28,538 bases of DNA, taken from an uncultured Senegalimassilia sp. (GTDB lineage: Bacteria; Actinomycetota; Coriobacteriia; Coriobacteriales; Eggerthellaceae). A model generated the notes under the pieces. The model made no database searches. It saw only the letters and a list, made by a program, of their open reading frames with translations, and was not told where the DNA came from. Position 1 is the stretch's first letter. Every line of letters starts with the position of its first letter. Position numbers and translations under genes: made by a program. This document shows positions 25,602 to 28,538 of the stretch, piece by piece. The DNA is taken from the NCBI GenBank assembly GCA_934661765.1, contig CAKUJT010000019.1:1-28538 (forward strand), in the 5' to 3' direction.

Positions 25602-26774
25602 CTATCGCTTGAAATTCGACAAGATTCCCGGTCTGGCCTGGGGTTTCGGCAGATAGATGAAACGCGGCTCGAAATCGAACAGCTCGGTGATGCGCACCTG
25701 CGGGCTTACCGTGATGCACTTCTTCATGCACGCATCCACGCACAGGCCGCATTGCACGCACTCGGCGCAGGAGAACTCAAGGAAGCTGCCGCCATCGGGC
25801 GTGCCGTCTGCGTTGGGGCTGGGCTTGATGGGGCTTTTGCTGAGCGCGCCCGTAGGGCAGAACACCGCGCACATGCCGCACGAGTTGCACACGGAGGCAT
25901 CGATCTCCACCCTGCCGAACAGGCGCGTGTCGACCTGCTCAACCGCAGGCTCGCCCAAACGGTCCATGGCATCGAGCACCTGGCTGCGGCGCCGCTCCTG
26001 GAACTGGGGAAGCGTGCCCGAAGCGCCCGCCCCCAGCTGCTCGCGCAGCGTGGCGTCCTTGGCCTTCATTCCGAGGTTTTTGCGGATGACCATCTCGGCG
26101 GTCTTGCCCGCCGCGCTGGCCGTCCACGAGGTTGCGCTGGTGAAGAAGCCGCGGCGCGCCTCGCCGAGCAGGCTGTTCGCGTTCTTGAGCGCCAGCCCTT
26201 CGGGGAACTCCGATGTGCGGGAGACCATTGCCGGCGCCCCCTGGGCCTGCATCAGGTTGTTCGCAGAAGCGATGGTTTCGTCCACGCCGGACGAGGTCGC
26301 CCTGAACCTGCATGTTTTGCAGCACCCGTCCACCAACACGATGTCCTTGGCGCCGACCGCCGCCAAACCGAGCAGCAGACTCTCATCGACGCGCGCCAGG
26401 CAGGGCACTTCGGCGAACTTATGCGGGTCGGCCAGGCCCTTCGAGGCGATGCGGGCGCAGGCGATGACCGCGCGCCCATCAAGGGCGGCCATGGCCTCTG
26501 CCGCCGCCTGCTCAAGCGCCTCGTCGGCAGGGCGCACGGGAATCAAGGCCTCGGTGGGGCAAACCACCGTGCAGGCGCCGCACGCCACGCAGGCCTTGTG
26601 GTCGACGCTGAGCACGTTGTTATGCACGCTGATGGCATCCGCCGGGCAGGCATCGATGCACTTGCGGCACGAGGCGTTGCGGTTGCGTACGGCCACGCAG
26701 CGCTTCGAAGCCGGCACGACGGCCTTGTCCTCAAGCTCCTCGGCCACTTCTATGATGTCTGCGATGTTCGGCAT
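25602..26774 (-). CDS. Multi-cluster 4Fe-4S protein with a central cysteine domain
   Basis: This 390-residue soluble protein has no signal peptide. The N-terminus carries two ferredoxin clusters (Cys26/36/39/43 and Cys62/65/68/72). The centre (about residues 100-165) contains EVPCLARVD...GAKDIVLVDGCCKTCR, which resembles the PC..R ... GA..V.v.GC...C pattern of MvhD-type electron-transfer proteins of hydrogenase/heterodisulfide reductase complexes. The C-terminus has two more cluster motifs, CNSCGMCAVFCP and CAECVQCGLCVDAC. The ATG at 26774 has GGGGAAGG upstream. It lies 133 bases after the mobBA gene on the same strand. It is probably a cytoplasmic electron carrier or adaptor for a molybdoenzyme or formate/hydrogen-linked pathway; no specific function is claimed. 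Confidence 0.8.
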   Translation of the reverse strand: MPNIADIIEVAEELEDKAVVPASKRCVAVRNRNASCRKCIDACPADAISVHNNVLSVDHKACVACGACTVVCPTEALIPVRPADEALEQAAAEAMAALDGRAVIACARIASKGLADPHKFAEVPCLARVDESLLLGLAAVGAKDIVLVDGCCKTCRFRATSSGVDETIASANNLMQAQGAPAMVSRTSEFPEGLALKNANSLLGEARRGFFTSATSWTASAAGKTAEMVIRKNLGMKAKDATLREQLGAGASGTLPQFQERRRSQVLDAMDRLGEPAVEQVDTRLFGRVEIDASVCNSCGMCAVFCPTGALSKSPIKPSPNADGTPDGGSFLEFSCAECVQCGLCVDACMKKCITVSPQVRITELFDFEPRFIYLPKPQARPGILSNFKR

Positions 26775-26907
26775 TCGCCTTCCCCCTCATTTACTCCCGC
26801 GCGTATATGCCGCGGCGAAGATTAGCGTACGACCGCTGCGCGCGACGGGCTCGCATCATAATCTGCGCGAAATCGGCGCGGGTCGGACTTAGGCGCTTCA
26901 CATGGCG

Positions 26908-28251
26908 TTACTCGCACTCGATGCGCTCCTGCACGATGCGCTCGAGCGCCGCCAGCTCGTCGGGCGTGTTCGCGTTCATAAAGCACCCGCCCATAGGCTC
27001 GGCCTCAAGCACCTTCTTTTGCGGGAACTCGCACACGTTGACCTGGTTGAAAAACACCTGAGCGCGCTTCTCCCCCTCATTGAGCGCCTCGCGCACGGCC
27101 GGCAAGCAGCCCGAGCGGCGGTAGATCGCGTGAAACGGCTCGAAGCCGTGCTTGTTGACGGGCACCACCACATCGGCCCCCGTCCCGGTCATCTCGAGCG
27201 CTTCGGCGACCACGAGCGACGGCGACGCGAGCACCATGTCGCAGGCCACAACGGCCACGTAGGGGTTACGGGCGCAGCGAAGGGCCGTGTAAAGGCCCGG
27301 CAGCGCGCCGCGCTCGTTGATGACGTCGGACTCGAAGCGGATGCCCAGTTCGGGATACTGCTCCTGCAGAAACGCAAGCTCCTGCGGCTCGTTGGTGGTG
27401 ATGATGAGCTCGTCGGCCACCGGCGAGAGCCGCTCGACCAAACGGCAGATAAGGGGACGCCCGCAGAACGGGACCGTGGCCTTGCTGCGGCCCATGCGAC
27501 GGCTTTCCCCTCCCGCCTGGATGACCACTGAAACACGCGGACGAGCGAATCGGGCTTCCACGTAATCCGCCAACCCCGCCACGTCGTTTATATCGAAAGC
27601 CGGGATGCCGTATATGCTGGCGGCCTCTGCCGCCAGCGGGATGTCGGTGACCACCGCGACCGTTGCGGCCGTGGGCATCTTGTTGGAGATGTCGGCATGA
27701 TCGGGATAGCTGCGCGCGAGGCGGTCCTCCTCGGCCTGGTCTAAAGGCTGCGCTGCGGGATGATCATCGGGATGAACCTCGGCCGCATGAGGCATGGAGC
27801 CGCGTCCGAACTGGGTGAAATCCGTGCCGAGCGCCCATCCCTTGCGAGCGCCCTCGGCGAACACCTCGGCGGTTCGGGCATCGGCCTTGTTGCCGGCGCG
27901 CATGACCTCGATGGTGGGCAGGCCGCTTTTGCGATAACCCTCGACGATCACCACGTCGTGGCCGGGCATGCTCGCCACGATGTCGGCGCATTCCGCTTCC
28001 CCATCGGTGGTTTGGATACGCGCCATCTGGCCCGGTGCCGCGATAACCGTCTCGCTGGCACCGGCGTGGCGATGCCGCCACGAGTCTTTCCCAGGGATGT
28101 CGATATCGAATCCGACATGGCTGTGGTGCTTGACGCTGCCCACGTCCAGACCACGGCCGACCAGCTCGGCGATGAGCTTCTCGATAAGGGTTGTCTTACC
28201 TGAATTGTGACGCCCGACGATGGAGACGGCGGGGCTGGGAAACTTGATCAT
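26908..28251 (-). CDS. MobB-MobA fusion for molybdenum cofactor guanylylation
   Basis: Both halves serve maturation of bis-MGD cofactor. Residues 1-about 165 are MobB-like, with the P-loop GRHNSGKTT (13-21), VKHHSHVGFDID and VIVEGYRKS. Residues from about 240 are MobA, the GTP:molybdopterin guanylyltransferase, with IQAGGESRRMGRSKA (around 245-258), then CDMVLASP and VPVNKHGFEPFHAIYRRS. The 447-residue fusion matches the sum of both enzymes. The ATG at 28251 has AGGA seven bases upstream; the ATG two codons earlier is too close to that site. Bis-MGD is needed by the dms-like catalytic subunit in this window. A TATACT -10 at 28274-28279 suggests its own promoter. Confidence 0.92.
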   Translation of the reverse strand: MIKFPSPAVSIVGRHNSGKTTLIEKLIAELVGRGLDVGSVKHHSHVGFDIDIPGKDSWRHRHAGASETVIAAPGQMARIQTTDGEAECADIVASMPGHDVVIVEGYRKSGLPTIEVMRAGNKADARTAEVFAEGARKGWALGTDFTQFGRGSMPHAAEVHPDDHPAAQPLDQAEEDRLARSYPDHADISNKMPTAATVAVVTDIPLAAEAASIYGIPAFDINDVAGLADYVEARFARPRVSVVIQAGGESRRMGRSKATVPFCGRPLICRLVERLSPVADELIITTNEPQELAFLQEQYPELGIRFESDVINERGALPGLYTALRCARNPYVAVVACDMVLASPSLVVAEALEMTGTGADVVVPVNKHGFEPFHAIYRRSGCLPAVREALNEGEKRAQVFFNQVNVCEFPQKKVLEAEPMGGCFMNANTPDELAALERIVQERIECE

Positions 28252-28273
28252 GCGCATATCCTTTCGTGCGAAA

Positions 28274-28279
28274 AGTATA
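28274..28279 (-). promoter_or_regulatory. Possible -10 element of mobBA
   Basis: TATACT on the minus strand lies 23 bases before the mobBA ATG, inside a short dyad (CGTGC ... GCACG). The -35 is not recognisable, and the leader would be very short. Confidence 0.4.
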
Positions 28280-28373
28280 GCACGCGCCCTTCCGACGTAC
28301 GCCCAGCGCACAAGGCCGGACCCGAGCTTCCATGCACCCCATCTAAGGAAGTGCTTATGATTGATAGAATTTA

Positions 28374-28402
28374 TTGATATTCCGTGAAGAGATTGGTATA
28401 AT
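28374..28402 (+). promoter_or_regulatory. Near-consensus sigma-70-type promoter
   Basis: TTGATA and TATAAT are separated by exactly 17 bases on the plus strand, the best promoter in the window. The predicted start is near 28409. ATTGATA occurs twice 13 bases apart (28360 and 28373) across the -35, which could be a regulator site. It is divergent from mobBA. Confidence 0.85.
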
Positions 28403-28408
28403 GAATTT

Positions 28409-28486
28409 GCTTTTTTCGATAGCTTCGGCTTCGTTAAAAGGAAGAGAAGGGATTCCGTTTTTTGGAGGGGGCGGAATCCCTTTTTC
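28409..28486 (+). ncRNA. Candidate small RNA or attenuated leader
   Basis: About 78 bases run from the predicted start of the strong promoter to an intrinsic terminator. The first hairpin (28411-28439) has a stable TTCG tetraloop closed by C-G, with TTTT...AAAA at its base. The second is the terminator stem, whose 14-base loop is TTTTTTGGAGGGGG. No open frame begins within it that has a binding site. The ATG at 28401 overlaps the -10 and so cannot be on this transcript. It could equally be the leader of a gene beyond the window end. Confidence 0.6.
28447..28485 (+). terminator. Intrinsic terminator of the candidate small RNA
   Basis: AAGGGATTCCG and CGGAATCCCTT pair perfectly (11 pairs) around a 14-base G-rich loop, followed by TTT (TTTTT counting the end of the stem) on the plus strand. 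Confidence 0.85.
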
Positions 28487-28538
28487 TATGCCAAAACGAG
28501 GCCATCAGGCGAAACACGCGGGCCCCGCAGCCAAACGG

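Noticed and set aside
28401..28538. Open frame from ATG 28401 to the window end
   Set aside because: The ATG lies in the -10 box, upstream of the predicted start site, and the frame runs through a terminator hairpin. An in-frame ATG at 28488 has no binding site at useful spacing.

Overview
The window is GC-rich chromosomal DNA that is almost fully coding, with nearly every gene on the minus strand. It looks like a gut-type anaerobic actinobacterium of the class Coriobacteriia, most likely family Eggerthellaceae (inference). The reasons are the set of Tat-exported DMSO-reductase-family genes with a TorD chaperone and NapG/NapH-like ferredoxins, a LuxR-type regulator fused to a multi-pass membrane domain, the MEP isoprenoid pathway, and actinobacterial-style housekeeping genes. 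No rRNA, insertion sequence, phage gene or CRISPR array was seen.

Layout. Positions 30-2184 hold a thiamine salvage operon (thiM, a thiamine-binding MTH1187-family protein, thiE) behind a TPP riboswitch with a terminator-type expression platform. Positions 2332-4832 hold a U32-family protein of the TrhP/YrrO type, translationally coupled to an MFS permease. Positions 5056-8006 hold ispD-ispF-cysS. Positions 8176-10749 hold clpC with a CIRCE-like operator upstream. A divergent AI-2E-family permease gene follows (11076-12230, the only plus-strand protein gene) and converges on the membrane LuxR regulator (12444-14168).

Positions 14314-21910 form a respiratory module, transcribed right to left: a 198-aa protein of unknown function, the molybdopterin catalytic subunit (dmsA-like), its four-cluster electron-transfer subunit (dmsB-like), its membrane anchor (dmsC-like), a TorD-like chaperone, and NapG-like and NapH-like ferredoxins. 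It ends in a strong terminator just before the regulator gene. The terminal electron acceptor cannot be read from sequence. Positions 22316-25251 hold lysS (fused to a tRNA-binding domain), greA and tatA. A tRNA-Pro(CGG) follows, then a multi-cluster ferredoxin-like protein and a mobB-mobA fusion (26908-28251). TatA (export of the folded oxidoreductase), MobBA (molybdenum cofactor maturation) and TorD all fit support of the dms-like enzyme.

The most unusual non-coding signals are these. First, a near-consensus promoter is followed within about 90 bases by two hairpins and a T-run at 28374-28486, which would make a small RNA or an attenuated leader. Second, a 9-bp stem with a C-rich 19-nt loop lies upstream of the dmsA-like gene; that loop is complementary over 11 of 12 positions to the G-rich loop and stem of the small RNA. 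Third, a large hairpin sits in a 244-base gap inside the dms operon. Fourth, an intrinsic terminator lies only 20 bases before the greA start codon.
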